Positions 36,801 through 49,700 of a stretch of DNA of 64,000 bases are shown one piece after another. Both the position numbers and the translations under genes were made by a program. The DNA comes from Cymbidium sinense (taxonomy: Eukaryota; Streptophyta; Magnoliopsida; Asparagales; Orchidaceae): positions 26,226,450-26,290,449 of the forward strand of contig CM038214.1 in assembly GCA_021442155.1 (NCBI GenBank). The letters run 5' to 3'. The notes beneath the pieces were generated by a model. That model was given only the letters and a program-made list of their open reading frames with translations, was not told the origin of the DNA and made no database searches. Within the stretch, counting starts at the first letter, position 1; every line of letters begins with the position of its first letter.

Positions 36801-39800
36801 CATTGGTAGAGCTAGAGATGATTAAGCTTTCACTAGTCAAATGTCAATGGTGCTAACATACTTCATTGACCTTAGTGCCTATAGTTTTTTCTATTTTGCT
36901 TAGTAGAGAAATGATGAAAAAGAAATCCAAGCCCCTTAAGTGTAACTAAGCCCATCATTATATATCTTTACTACGCACCTTGCTTTGATAGTGATAACCT
37001 ATCTATCTCTTAGGTGTACACTGATCCATGTTAACCATCCTTCTCTATTCATCTCTTATTATGCAGTGGACTTGTGGAAAGGTCGGTAGGGAAAATTGTT
37101 ACTTAGTCTGAGACAGTTGTGAACAAAACTCAACTGCGATTGATCCAAGAACAAACTCAAGAATCTCTAACACAAAAGTGTTTTCTTCTATATGGCGAAG
37201 TCTTCCACTTTGACTCATTTAGTCAAGCACTCCTTGTTCAACTGTTCTTTCCCCATCAAGTAAATAAGTACAAAGGTCAAAGAGCAAACTCATTTTATGG
37301 ATTCAAGACTTCCATGGAGAGGAAGGCTTGGCCATGAGAGCCATTAGGAAATCATCATAGAGAAGGGAAGAGATGAAAAGAAAAAAAGGTTCACTTCTTC
37401 TTCTGATCAATGGGTTAGCCTTTCAATTACTATCATCTAAATAGGAACTAACAAAGCTACATTGAACAAGAACTGCTATGGATAAGGACTCTTGAAGTGA
37501 AGACATTCTGAAAAGAATAGAAACAAATAATACGCTTACCCCTTTCCCTTATTCTACAAGTTGAATACTCCATGCCTTTGTTCAAAAAATGAGAATCAAA
37601 CGAGCAGCCCTTCACTCACTCATTCTCATTGGTGAAGTCTATCAATTGATAAAGTAGGTAGGGGCACCTTCAAGTATCATAAAATGTGAAAGAAAAAGAA
37701 TTAACAAAAAGTGGTTGTAATGAAGCAGAAAACAAGGTGCTAGGTAGCCTAAAAGAAAAATGATGATAGGATTATTCCCTCAGTACTAAAGGGCGCCATA
37801 CACAATGCTTCATCAAAGGATAGTACACATGAAGGAGTGGGGCCACCTATTCTTCATCTGAGGATGTGACCCCAATCTCTCCTTGGCTTGCAAAAAGGAG
37901 TGGGTTGTACTTTATACTTGGATTATCGATGCCTTAAGCCTATTATGGATTTGTGTTCTTCACTAGTTCACTCACTGTTGGGCTTTCATGTCTTTATATT
38001 TGCTGAGGACTTGTTGTTGGGGCTATGGTTTCTCAAATTCTAGATTGGCTGTTCTCGGGAAAGGGGAACCCTTTCCATCCCCATCTCGCCTCACATGCTA
38101 TGTCTTCAAATCTCTTTCCTTGTAACATTTCCCACTTCAAAATAAAACATGAAGTGAAGCTTTAAGTTTTCACCTTTGTGCTATGCTCATAGTTCTATTT
38201 GTGCCTTCGCATTCAATCTCCACTTTCATTTGACTAGTCCCAACAAAATATGAGAAAAGTGATGAAAAACCATCTTTTGTTCATGTTATGATCGCTTTGT
38301 CTATCACATTAACATGGCTTCTTTTGTTTGATCGAGTCCAAAAGATCTAATTCAAGATTGGACTTCAACTTGATTTTGAATGTGAATTTCCTCTTGAGGT
38401 GGAAGAGGCAATCAATCGAATGTGGGATTGGCTACTCTATATTCTATGAATGATTTGGATTCACTTTTGTCTCAATAGCTCAAATTCACAAAATTCTCTG
38501 AGTAGTCAATGTTTTTATCGGTCACCTTTTCTCAACTCTTTCTTTTTCTTTTTTATGTTTTACCCCCTTACATTCCAGATTATAGCCTTCACCTTCATAA
38601 TATAGTTTGAGTGATGGAATCTTTACTTGCCCTTTTGTCTTTGAAAAGACTCATTTATCGACCACCTTCGAGGTTTTCTTCTAGATTATGCAAATTTTCC
38701 TCTCCCCAGAGAAGCCTTAGTCAATGAACTAGGTATTTCCTTTCAAATCTAGTTCATGGGCTGGGTCCCTTAGGCCCTTCTTCACCAAGTTCATCCACTT
38801 CAAGAATGTCTTCCTCTGTCTATAGAGAAGCAAATCCATTAGAAGCTGAAGAACAAAAAGGATTGGAATAGACTGACTAGTGCCTTATGTAAATCTAGTG
38901 GAGAAGATAAGGTTGGGATTGGCCTTGGATTGGATCAGCTATTCTAAGAGCTTGATGAATCCAACCCTTGCACATTCTACCTTTGGCTAAACCACCACTT
39001 CCCTTCAGATAACCCTTTGTTCGGCACTTAGTAAAGTTAGAGTTTTGCTCTCTCAAAATGCCCATGCTTACGAGTCTTCTAGTCCTAAAAAAATTGATTT
39101 TAAGGTGCTTCTGGAGCTCAATGAGATGTGGGTTCAATTCCTATGCCTCATCCTAGTAAGTGTCATGCCATTGGGCTTGCTCGATCTAATGTGCAATTAT
39201 CTGCTTCACTCAGAAAAGCTAACTTTCTTCTACTGCCTTGAGCTCACCTGGATAGATTCTAGTAAGTGTCTATGCCAATGTTATCTCCCTAAGTTTCTTC
39301 TGATCTTGTTTTTGTGGAGAGGATATACTAAATGGACAAAGGGAGCAAAGGGTAGATAACCCTTGATCAAGATTTTTTTCACTTGAAACACAACTTTTAG
39401 GATCTACTATTCTAATTTGAGAAAGGTGAAGGGAGCCAAATGTAGTCTCATTGTGTAAGATGGAACCCCTTACTTCATTGTATTCAATTCATTTCATTGT
39501 TGATTAAGGTGCATCTATCTTAGGTACCCCACATAGATCTAAAAGAGAATCAATGCACGCTCTTTGGTCCTTTATTTTGTTTTCAAAGTATAGCCAATGC
39601 TATCTCATGAGCTAGCACCAAGTTTCAAAAAGAGATTCAAAACAAAGTTGAATCTATGAACATGATGAACTTCCAATTATGTGTATACACCTCCCCAAAA
39701 GGCGGTCATTTTACCATCTAGAAGCTTTGACAACCCAACAGATCATATTCGAGAATAGGCCACTAAATATGGCTAACTATCATGTCTATCAATCTGAAGT

Positions 39801-42800
39801 TGGGTTGGGAACCTTTTCTTCATAAGAGAATGAGGTATAACCGAGGAGTATGTAGCTTCTTTGGTTATGTTGGGTGGGAGAGAACCCAAACACCTAAAGG
39901 GCTCGTGTGTTGGAACATCATAATACATGTACTTCATATGGGAGATAGAAGAATGGGAAGGAAAAGGTGATAATTTTCTTTGTCAAAAGAAAAGGGAAAT
40001 TGGCTTATACAACTTCCACCACTAACTAATATAGCAATGGTGATCCACCAGGAAACCCCATAACCCCTTTACTTATCAAATTTAGGGATACATCGCAAAG
40101 TGGTAAGAATGGAAAGCGGTTACCCTACTAGCTAGTAGTTCATACTTCTAGATATATGAATATGAAGATAGATAGGATCGAAAGCTTCTTCTCTCTGATA
40201 GGTAGCTATCATTTCTAGTTGAGTTGGTAAGCTCGATGATGATCTATACTTGTAAGAAAGGTACATTTGCATCTACTGGGAGTGGAAGGAAGTCTAGAAA
40301 ATGATCTTTAGGAAAAGAGTAGTACATGACTACGACTAAGCCCATTTATCAAAAGCTATCTTGTGCAAGAGGGCAACCTTCGTGGTCTTGGTTAACTTAT
40401 CGCCCGCTTAGTTACCCCGTGATTTTAAGTACTCAAAGAAAATGGCATTAGCTAAGATGTGAAGCCTAGTTGCTTTACAAGACAATTCTGATAATATAGT
40501 TACATACAACCTCATTATGAATTACACCCTATACCAAAGATAAGAAAATGAAATAGAAAAATGGATCATAGTCAAACTATGTTCTATTAGTTCAAGTAAG
40601 CCTATTCACATTTGGACTTCTTCATAGATACATGAGAAGGGAGTACTGGTTCAATGCTTTGACAATTCATTGTGAATTTTTCCTCTATTCTGCAATTGAT
40701 TTGTAAGGGTCCAAGGTCCAAAATGATTAGTATGATTATTTTACAAAATAGGTCCTTTAGCTAAAGATGGTATTCTAGTTCATGTGGGAGGATTTGTTCC
40801 CTTCAAATAACATTCAATAAGACTTCATACTATCTTTCTTTCCATGATTCTTCTTACGTTATGTGGAAGAAGGTTGACTGCTTACGAAAGCAATCATACT
40901 TGTACATAGCCTTTCCTATTCTATCTCAAGTTAGTGTCGTATTTGGCATGAGTGAGATAAAGACTAAGCTATAGGTACACTTGGGAACTAACAACTCTAC
41001 TTCGGTATATGAGTTAGAACTCTTTAAGGCTCTAAGTGATTAACCACTAATTGCTTCCAACCTAACTTTGATATTTTGTTTACAACTCTTTGATACGGGT
41101 GGAATTTGTGTGTCACATGGAGAAACACATGAGATCGCTATAAAGGAATGGTACACTCTAAAGTCAGGTAGAGATACCTTCTCCAAAGAGTTCTAAAGGT
41201 CACTTATGAATTGGAAAACAACACTCACCTACTAAAGAATGACTATTCTTGTAGCTCCTATTAAATGATAGGTGGTATCATAAGGTCACAAAAATAGGTT
41301 TTTTAGTTGGAAGAGAAGAAAATCTAAAGTACTTCCATGATGGGACACAGGACCAACCAAGAAAAGAGTAGAAGAATGTCGACCAATGTTTGATCGAGTG
41401 TTAGACTTTAAACAAGAAGGTTTTCTCTGTGGCATCCTATATAGTAAAAAAAAGATCCACTTATTTTGCTAATGCGCTATTTGACAGAAGAATTTTTACA
41501 GGGCTATCTATCTCACTGATAATGAAGTAGGCTTTCCTACTTTTCTTTCATAACCTTCAACCGACCTTATTAAAAGTTGAGCGATCCTCCAACTCCTCTC
41601 AAATTTTATGATGAAATAGAAATGGAACTATTTTGCCCGATGGTAAGCCTTCCACATAGAAATAAGCATTGAACCGAGAAGATTAGATTTGATTGCCTAT
41701 CGATTCTGACCCTACTCAGCTAGGGTCATGAAAAGTGCACCGGGAAGACAAAAAAGTTTAAAAGTGATTGAATGATGTCGCTCAAGTTTGGATAATCTTT
41801 CCTAGATTCCTGATTAAAGAAAGGCGATCAAATATTCTTTCTTCTTTGGCTAGTCGAGTGGGGGAGTTCGGTCCAATTAGATGAGTTGTACTTTCCACTT
41901 TCCTAGCTGCTGATTGGTTATACATATATTCTTTTTACTTCTATACATGATAGCTCATATGTCATAGATCATAGAGAGCATTTGTTGCCTATGTGACCGT
42001 GAAAGTCAACCTACGATAGGTCTCATTTCATGGGCACCACGATCTTTGACTTGACATCTCATTGAAGAGAGAGTGGGTCATCCATCCAATCCCTATGTTC
42101 ACGAGTAAAAAATGATGCACTACACAGATGCCATTTTGACCCTATGAAAGCAAGTGCCGAGTTGGTCCATACCAAATTAGCTTCATTTTTCATGCCATGT
42201 TGAGAGCTTAGAAGAAGCTAATGTTGGAAAGCTAACATGTGCAAGAAGAAAGAACTCTTAAGCAATGAGGAGCAGATCAAGGAGATTTCTCGCATCTGGT
42301 AAACTCAATTCTTGACCCGAAAAGTCCGATCTAAGAAGTCAAGCTATCGAAGTTTTGAGCTCTTTCTTCTCCTGGTAGTAGGTTTTTGCTAACAAGAGGA
42401 CAAGTGATAACTTTCCTTGTACACCTAATAGAGGAAATGGCAAGTGAGGTGAAGCAAAAAATAGAAGTAGAAAGAGTAGGAGTAGGTGAGAGAGAGAAAT
42501 TTTTGATTGAATGAAGCTTAGGGACAGATGTGAAATGCTTTAGGGAACAACCAAGTACCATCCGACTATCTTAAAGAAGGAAAGAAAGAAGTTGGTATTC
42601 ATAAGCAAGAGGTCCTAGGATGATAGCTCTAAATCATACATTTAGCTTTGCTGACCCTTAGTTTTCTTTCAAGGAAAGGAGGCTCATCAAGTCACTTTCC
42701 TAGGTTAAGGTAAGTTTGGTGTGTAGCTAATCTAATATCTCGATCGAGGGACAACTCGGCTCGCTTCTACCATGCACTTGTGAAAGCAAACTCATGGCCT

Positions 42801-43559
42801 AGCCTAGTTGGTGAATGAGCTTACAAGTGGTAACTGCTCTATATCTGTCATCACTTTTGAAGAAGCTAAGGCTTTCAAAATGTGACTCTCAATCATCTAT
42901 CTTCTTTTCACTAAAAATTATGGATTGGGGGAAGGCTTTCCTTCTTTGTTGACACTAACTTATACTAGCCAATAGCTAATCTAGAACTCATTTTCTACTC
43001 TCTCCTAATCAAGCTATATACCTCCTCTCCTTGGGAAACTTCTTAGCATCGGCTTTGAGGGAAGCAAAGAAAGAGATCAAAAAAAGGGACAAGCATCACA
43101 TTAGAGCAAGACAAGACAATGAGAAGGGGATTTCTAGGAAGAATTCCCACTTATACTGGGAGTGAGGACCTGATCTCCAAAAGCTAACTGGCAAGGATCA
43201 TTCGAAATAGCTTGACCAGAGCAGATCGCAACTAAGCATGATGAGAGTAGAGAAAGAAGTGAGATTCTAAACTGAGAATTTGGAATCCATTTGAAACTTT
43301 TCATCGATCCATGGAAAAAGTCATAAACATGATTTTTCTTAGTGAAGTCACATTTCCATCTCAAACTTTTATCCACCCATGATCTTTTATATAAAATGCA
43401 TTTCTCTACTTCAATTATAGTTTAGATCAAATCTCTAGACTCAAAGGAGAGGTTCATAACAAAGAGATGAGTGTCATATTCGCACTGAATGAAGAAAATA
43501 GATTGAAAAAAATCATAACTCAGGCTTTCTCATGTCCTTGTTACTAGCTTGGCTAGCCA
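36801..43559. other. Mitochondrial-like spacer, no gene recognised
   Basis: No gene could be named. The 104-codon plus frame at 39045-39359 and the 80-codon minus frame at 38895-39137 overlap each other and neither has a recognised domain. The frames at 42331-42561 and 43134-43376 are likewise unassigned. Confidence 0.4.
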
Positions 43560-43639
43560 ATTCTAATGAAAGTAGTGTCTTCCCATCAAGGATCTCTTTA
43601 CCATCACCTTTATAGATGATGATCTTTTATGAAAAACTA

Positions 43640-44000
43640 TCGATTATAATATATCTTTGTATGTGCCTGTGGTAATACTCTTAATAGAATCCTAGTATAC
43701 CTTGGATCTTCAATGAACATCATAACAATTCATACTTTAGAAATTTTATCACTGGATATAAAGAAATTATGTTCATACAGATTGATGCATCATGGCTTTA
43801 ATGAAAAAGGATAGAAAATTTTGGTTATCTTACCCTTCCATTGAAATTAGGTGATTTGAAAATAAGTCCATTTGATTGATGCAAATACCTCTAAGCTTTA
43901 TTAGGATGACCATGGCTTCATGAGTATGAGATGGTGCCATATACTTTGCACCAATGTCTCAAATATACTCATGGAGGAGTATATTTGAGACATTAGTGTA
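43640..44000 (+). pseudogene. Gypsy aspartic protease remnant
   Basis: The protease cuts the Gag-Pol chain. The reading NRILVYLGSSMNII places the active-site block at about 43690-43735, with the catalytic Asp apparently lost (Y-L-G-S-S where D-x-G-S-S is expected). Later WIH/STLHQ-like landmarks are very eroded, and a 22-bp inverted duplication sits at 43949-43998. Confidence 0.6.
43949..43998. repeat. Perfect-looking hairpin, 22-bp arms
   Basis: Arms 43949-43970 and 43977-43998 pair with a single mismatch around the 6-base loop atggag. It lies in the protease end of the gypsy fragment and is probably a local inverted duplication. Confidence 0.93.
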
Positions 44001-44569
44001 TATGATAATGTTGAGTACTTTCTTCCCAACCAAACCAGTCCATTTGATGGCTCTTCCTACTTGGTTTTATTATAAGCAGGTCCCTCGACCTTCCATTTTC
44101 TTGTCTTCAAAATAATGGAAAAAGAAGGTTTCCAAAAGACAAGGCCAAGGACTGCCATCCCATAAGTCAAAAGACATTATGGATAAATCGTATTATACAA
44201 TAGCTCTTCTGACAATTCAGATAGGAAAGTCCAATAAGTGAAAAATAAGCATGTCTTCTCAATAGAGACCTTACAATATAAAAGAGATTCAGATGATGAA
44301 ATGCTTCTTATCTTTCGTTGCCCATATTTCAAGCACTATGCTTTGGTACACATCAATTATCAGAAGAAGTTTGGAATCTTACTCTTGTTTTGATGCATTT
44401 TCATCGAGATCTTTCATATATCAACATATATGTTATATCTCCTTTGAAAATGATCTACATGCACCCTATAAGGGGATGTAAAGTAACTCTATGCTATTCT
44501 ATATGTACAGATGACGAAATGACATTCGAGTGTGAACTGATTATTCGATGAATTTATCAATGTGCCTCC

Positions 44570-45240
44570 CAATTAGGCAAGGAACTCAGTCGATGAATTC
44601 ATTGAAGTCAAGTTACTTAGAGAAGAGCAATATCCTCCCTAGATAGCTAGTCTCATCCTTATCTAAAAAAAATGGGCAAATTTGAGTCTATGTTGATTAT
44701 AGAGATTTGAACAAAGCTTGTCTTAAGGATGAATTCCCCTTACCAAATTGATGTAAAGAACTAATTCAATATTTCTTTCATGTATGGCTTATATGGATAT
44801 AATCAGATCAAGATGGCCCTGAAGATGAATGTCACATAGCTTTTAGAACCTAACAAGCATCTATTTTAAGAAAGTCATGCCTTTTGGATTGAAAAATACT
44901 ACCATGACATACCAACGCACGATGACTAAAATCTTTGACAAGTTACTGCATCATAAAGTAGCGTGCTACATTAATGATATCATTATAAAAAGTCAAGTTA
45001 TCAATGATCATGTAGCTGATCTCTAAACTATCTTTCAGTGAATTCAAAAATATGGATTTAAAATGAATCCATTGAAGTGTGCATTCAGAGTTTGATCTGG
45101 TCAATTATTGGAATTCATTATCCACTGCCGAGTTTGAAATAGATCCCAAAAAAATCCAAGTTGAAATGGAACCTCCCAAAAGTCTAACTCAATTAAGATC
45201 TCTACCAGGAAAACTTGAATTTTTTTAGTAGATTCATTTC
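44570..45240 (+). pseudogene. Gypsy reverse transcriptase remnant, YIND in place of YIDD
   Basis: The polymerase domain of the element. FGLKN at about 44884 is in the conserved motif before the active site. The catalytic motif reads YIND at 44967-44978: the first Asp codon GAT has become AAT, a G-to-A change. Stops occur before and after it. MNPLKCAF (about 45065) and the DPKKIQ block after it match the Tat lineage closely. Confidence 0.88.
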
Positions 45241-46726
45241 TAATATCTCTAGTATATGTAAACCATTTTTTGCTTTAGCTAAAAAATGTCCATTTCAAAG
45301 GTTGTCAAGATGCTTTCAAGATATCAATTGATATATGTTACATCCTCCGTGTTGACATCCCTAAGATCTAAGGCCTTTTGATAGTTGATTCTATCATGTG
45401 AAGGTTTATGGAGTTAGCTAGGAACCTATAGGTAGATATGGTAACACACTACATCATATAGAAAACCTAGGCCTCTAGGTTCGGTTACATGAAATGGAAA
45501 TGGGTCAAACCATGAAATTCTTGTGACCTAACTAGAAGGTATCACCATTGTGTCATCATGCCTGGGAGTACTAGTTACTTTCATCAAGCAAATCCATGTC
45601 TTTAATGCACTTGTAACCCAGTGGAAAGGATAAGGGACATGTCTCTTTCTTAAGATGAGATGGTAGTCTCGCTCACTTTGATGAGTACTACTATGTATAC
45701 ATGAAGATTAAGCAATGGAGTAGTAAAGAGAACAAGATGGTGAAAGTGGATGATCCATATCACGTGTCATCTTTGTGTATGCATAATAGTACATGACTTT
45801 AGTAAGTGAGATTAATGTTTCCATCTCACCCTCTTTGGTACCTTACTCTGATTATTGGGTTTCACCACCTCTCTCTTTATGATTGAGCATAACATTGACT
45901 ATTTCATTATAAAGTTTGGATCAGAATGTCTCACCACCCTTTGCAATGATGAATCATTGTTAGAGAAGGGAGTGTGTGGATTGCCACTGGATGAGTAGTC
46001 CTTTATCATAAGTCAAAAGACCATAAGCAGAGAGACTTTGATAAGCTGAAGACTTTTGTGTCAAACAAATCACTAGCACCTCTTTTGTGTGCATCTCTTT
46101 GTGTTTTGTTTAGAACCATTTTCTTCCCATAACTTTGTTTGGCATTGACCTAGATAAATCCAACTAATGGAGCAACTCTCACTAACTAGCCTTAGTCAAA
46201 TTGAGTAAGTCTATACTTTCTTTTTCCAACACACCACTTTGAAGTCATTAGCCTTCTTTGTCATTAAGCTTTCAAAAATACCAAACAAGATGGTAGAAAA
46301 GCAGTACACAGTTGCAAGTCTGGTTCATCAAAAAGGTGATAACAAGATACACTATGGAGCGAGAACCCTTCAGGATCAATGGTTTGAGCCCCTTCCAAAT
46401 CATAGGCTAGCTCAAAATGGCAAGGTGTTAAGGCTTAGCTCCTCCTAATGACTAGTTGTTATTAGGATAAGCTGGAAGGCTCGATAGAATAGGATCCTCA
46501 TGTATACAATGGAGCTTTGCCTTGACTATATTTAGGTGCTTCACCCATTGCTAGATGGAAGCAAAATTTTGATGGCCTTCAATTAGTCTAGCTGCCTGAG
46601 TTAGATTTTTCTAAATTTTTCTTGTCAAGTGAAAATGGAGATGAAAAAAGGGTTGGAATTCTTGAACATGACATTTTTTGGGAGTCGACATCCATTATGT
46701 GAATGTTGGGTCACATAAATCTAGGA

Positions 46727-46753
46727 ACCCTCAATGTTTTTTTGATTGAGGGT
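46727..46753. repeat. Hairpin with T-rich loop
   Basis: accctcaat and attgagggt pair perfectly (9 bp) around a 9-base T-rich loop. Plant mitochondrial transcripts often end at stem-loops, so this could be a relic of one, but no gene lies beside it. Confidence 0.6.
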
Positions 46754-49700
46754 AGGGGTCGATGAGTCGCTTGGTAGAAGAGGAAGCCTTGAGCCCAAAG
46801 TCTTATTATCATCATCAAAAGTATGATAGCACCATCTTCCAAAGCTCGATCCCCAAGAAAATTTGGGATCTAAAAAGAACCTCAAATACCACCCATGCCC
46901 ACTAAGGAAAGGATTTTAGGGACATTTGAAAATGGGGATTCCAATCGATAAAATAGAAAGAAAATATAAGGAAGGAAAGAAAAAATTCTTCAATAAAGAA
47001 GGAAAACTAAGAAATATAAAGTTTTTTTCATAAATGACTGGAATTAGAATCTTCAAGAAATGCTCTTCTGAATCTTCAATCTAGGCATATCATAAGATAA
47101 GCTATCTTTTTGACATCCATCACCTCTCCTCCTGCTCCTTCTCATTTTGGTCCTTATGAATACAGATCGATGACATTGATGGCTCAATCATTTACTTGAC
47201 TACATTTCCAAATCTACTTTGTTAGAACCAATGTTGGGATGACACAAAAGAGTCTATTTAGGATAGCTCAAAAGAACCAAATATGAACTTCTTTCTATTT
47301 TAAAATATATACTATCTTAGGACACACTAACTAGATTTATGTTGACATACAAGTGTAACTATTTATCCCTAATTTGGATAGCTAAACGATCATTGAAAGG
47401 CTTAAGAGAAGCCATGAAGAAGATTTTATACTTACCTAAACCGACATTTAGATACTAGCTCTCAAACAAGAAGTGAGTAAGGACCTTACTCAACTCCCAG
47501 TGCATTAAGGAAAGGAAGCTACAGACTTAAAGAAAAGAAGAAGAAGAAGACAGAATCTAGCCTACATTAGGCTAGTAGACATAGACGATAAGATGATGAA
47601 AACTCTCATCTTCCTTCTGCTATAGGGATAGATCAACATCTCAGCTACGGTACGACATAGGGCATAGGTCATACAAAAGACTAAAAGGTTACTAAACCCC
47701 TTTTCATTGGATTTTCATCAATATGTCCAAGGCACAGTAAGTGATAGTGCTCAACCTTATGGGGCACTACTTTACGGATCAACATTCCATTTCATAAGAA
47801 GACCATTCCTAGTCTTTCATCGATTGAATGGAATTGAGTCCTTTCAAGCCAAGCTCCAATTGGGAGGGAAAGTACATTGAGGATGAAAGTGTAAAACTCT
47901 TCTTACCGGTCAAAAATTATGGAAGAGGAAAGAACTAAACTAGGCAGCGTAAAGACCTGAACTAGGCAGCGTAAAATTGACTTAGACTCTTATATAGACT
48001 ATTTATTAATCATAGCTAACAAGGAGGGCAACCTACTAAGCAAAATATGCTCCAATTTAATTTCTAGATTCACAATAAGAAACTCCTTATGTTGCTTTCG
48101 AGAGATAAAACCCTTCCCTTTCCCTTTTTTGGTACATATGGATCACTTTGGACATGGATCCTCTGCCTCTTTTGGATAAACTAGAAGGCTCACTAGTTGA
48201 GTACTTGAATTGGAAATTTATAGTATATGATATATCCCTAACTACTGTGCTTCTGATGGGATGGATTGATGTTGATTTTCGCATGGCTTTAGATGATCAT
48301 TTGGATGTTGGACTTTAGGGCCTCAAAGAAGAAGAATCTACCTAAGAGGACTACATATGATGAGGGAAGCGGCGAGAGGGAATGGTGAGTATGCTTGAAT
48401 GTTCTTCTAGTCCCGATCATTGTTTTCACTTACTAGTGCTTAGCACCCCTAAGACTCCAATTCATATTCTCGTGTCCTGGCTTAACTTAGATATGAGAAA
48501 GACATGTGGGTGAGTGACTACCTATGATAGATGAATTCACTCATACTTTTCTTTTCTTTTCTGAACTAGGAGTTTTGAACCCATGTCAAAACCAAGGAGG
48601 TTAAAGACAAACTTCAGACAAACAAAAGAGTGTTGTGGAGGATGATATGAAGTTTTCAAATCATGTTGTGAAAATGCCTATCATTCTCTTAGATGCTTGA
48701 AAATTGAGCCTAGCATCATGTGAGACAAAAAGTGATTTTCATAGAATTGGGGGTCATTCCCATACCTAACAGCAAGTCTCTCATGGAAGACAAGAAAGAA
48801 GAATTTCTCTAAAAGAATCCCATTTGACTCAACAGTAATCTTATTTTCTTAATAGTCAAAGCGAGTGTCTCTATGCCATTATTGTGTTCTTTCTTCTTTT
48901 GTAAGAATGATGGAGATCCATAGTAGTGAGTCGCAAGGATGATAAAGATTTATAGGGGTTCCTATGTGATGAGGAAAATCAAGTCATTACACTGCTATTC
49001 CTTTCTTTCGGGAATAGTTCTGACTGAACAGAGGAATGAGGATTCTCGTTCAATCATAAAAAGGGATATAGCTCAAAGAATCAGTATTTTCTTCAAATGG
49101 GAATAGTTGAGATAGATCTATGTGGATTGACTGATTCATTCCCTTTTTTTGGTCTCCCATGGACATAAGCAAATTATCCTCTTTTAGAGGTGAGAAAAAT
49201 TGAAATAGTGAAGCAAGAGTGCCCAGAAGTCCTCTTTACGAGGCGGTGTCTATTCCCCATGACACATGAGTGACTAACTTACAAGAGAATGAGTCTAGCT
49301 TCTCATTAAGATTTGTATTTCTCTTTCTTACTTCTTACCTTTCTCACTTTTAGTGGATAGGGTGAATCCAAAGAGTGGCTCATTATGCGATAAACTCATA
49401 TGTCACTGAATAGTTCACTATACTTTCCTTGTTTGTCCATACATCTCATAATTTGAGTTATCATTTGAGAAATGATTCGGAGAAGACAGTAACGATATCA
49501 TGTTAGGGATCAACAACTAGGTCACTTCGGAAAAGAAAAGACACAGGAGCACCTCCTACTGAACTTCATTTTATTCTTGCATAGCAACATCGAAGGTATC
49601 TCATAAGAACTTCTCACTGTGTCAAGGCAAATAACTATAACAAATAAGATTAAATTCATGTAGATATACTTTATTACTCCTTTCCTTTCTATGCATAGAA

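Larger units (their letters stand above)
43560..45440 (+). mobile_element. Ty3/gypsy (Tat-like) pol fragment, plus strand
   Basis: With several frameshifts the order is aspartic protease, linker, reverse transcriptase, start of RNase H. The protease region (about 43640-44000) has a VYLGSSMNII-like block where families read D-GSS, and later MHHGFNEKG. The RT (about 44570-45240) shows REEQYPP-IAS, YGYNQIKMA, MPFGLKNTTMTYQRTMTK and MNPLKCAF, then GKLEFF and FISNISSICKPFFAL. No LTR was found on either side, so this is a fragment or a very degraded insertion. Confidence 0.87.

Noticed and set aside
37890..37990. Reading LYLDYRCLKPIMD, considered as a gypsy RT motif
   Set aside because: Only one short block resembles the VDYR-LN motif and nothing collinear follows.
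39045..39359. 104-codon plus-strand frame and the tRNA-like text tgtgggttcaattcctat at about 39127
   Set aside because: No protein domain, and no cloverleaf could be built around the T-loop-like word.
43620..43680. Possible bacterial or phage defence or toxin system anywhere in the window
   Set aside because: No operons, ribosome sites or prokaryotic gene families are seen; gene content is organelle relics and plant retroelements.
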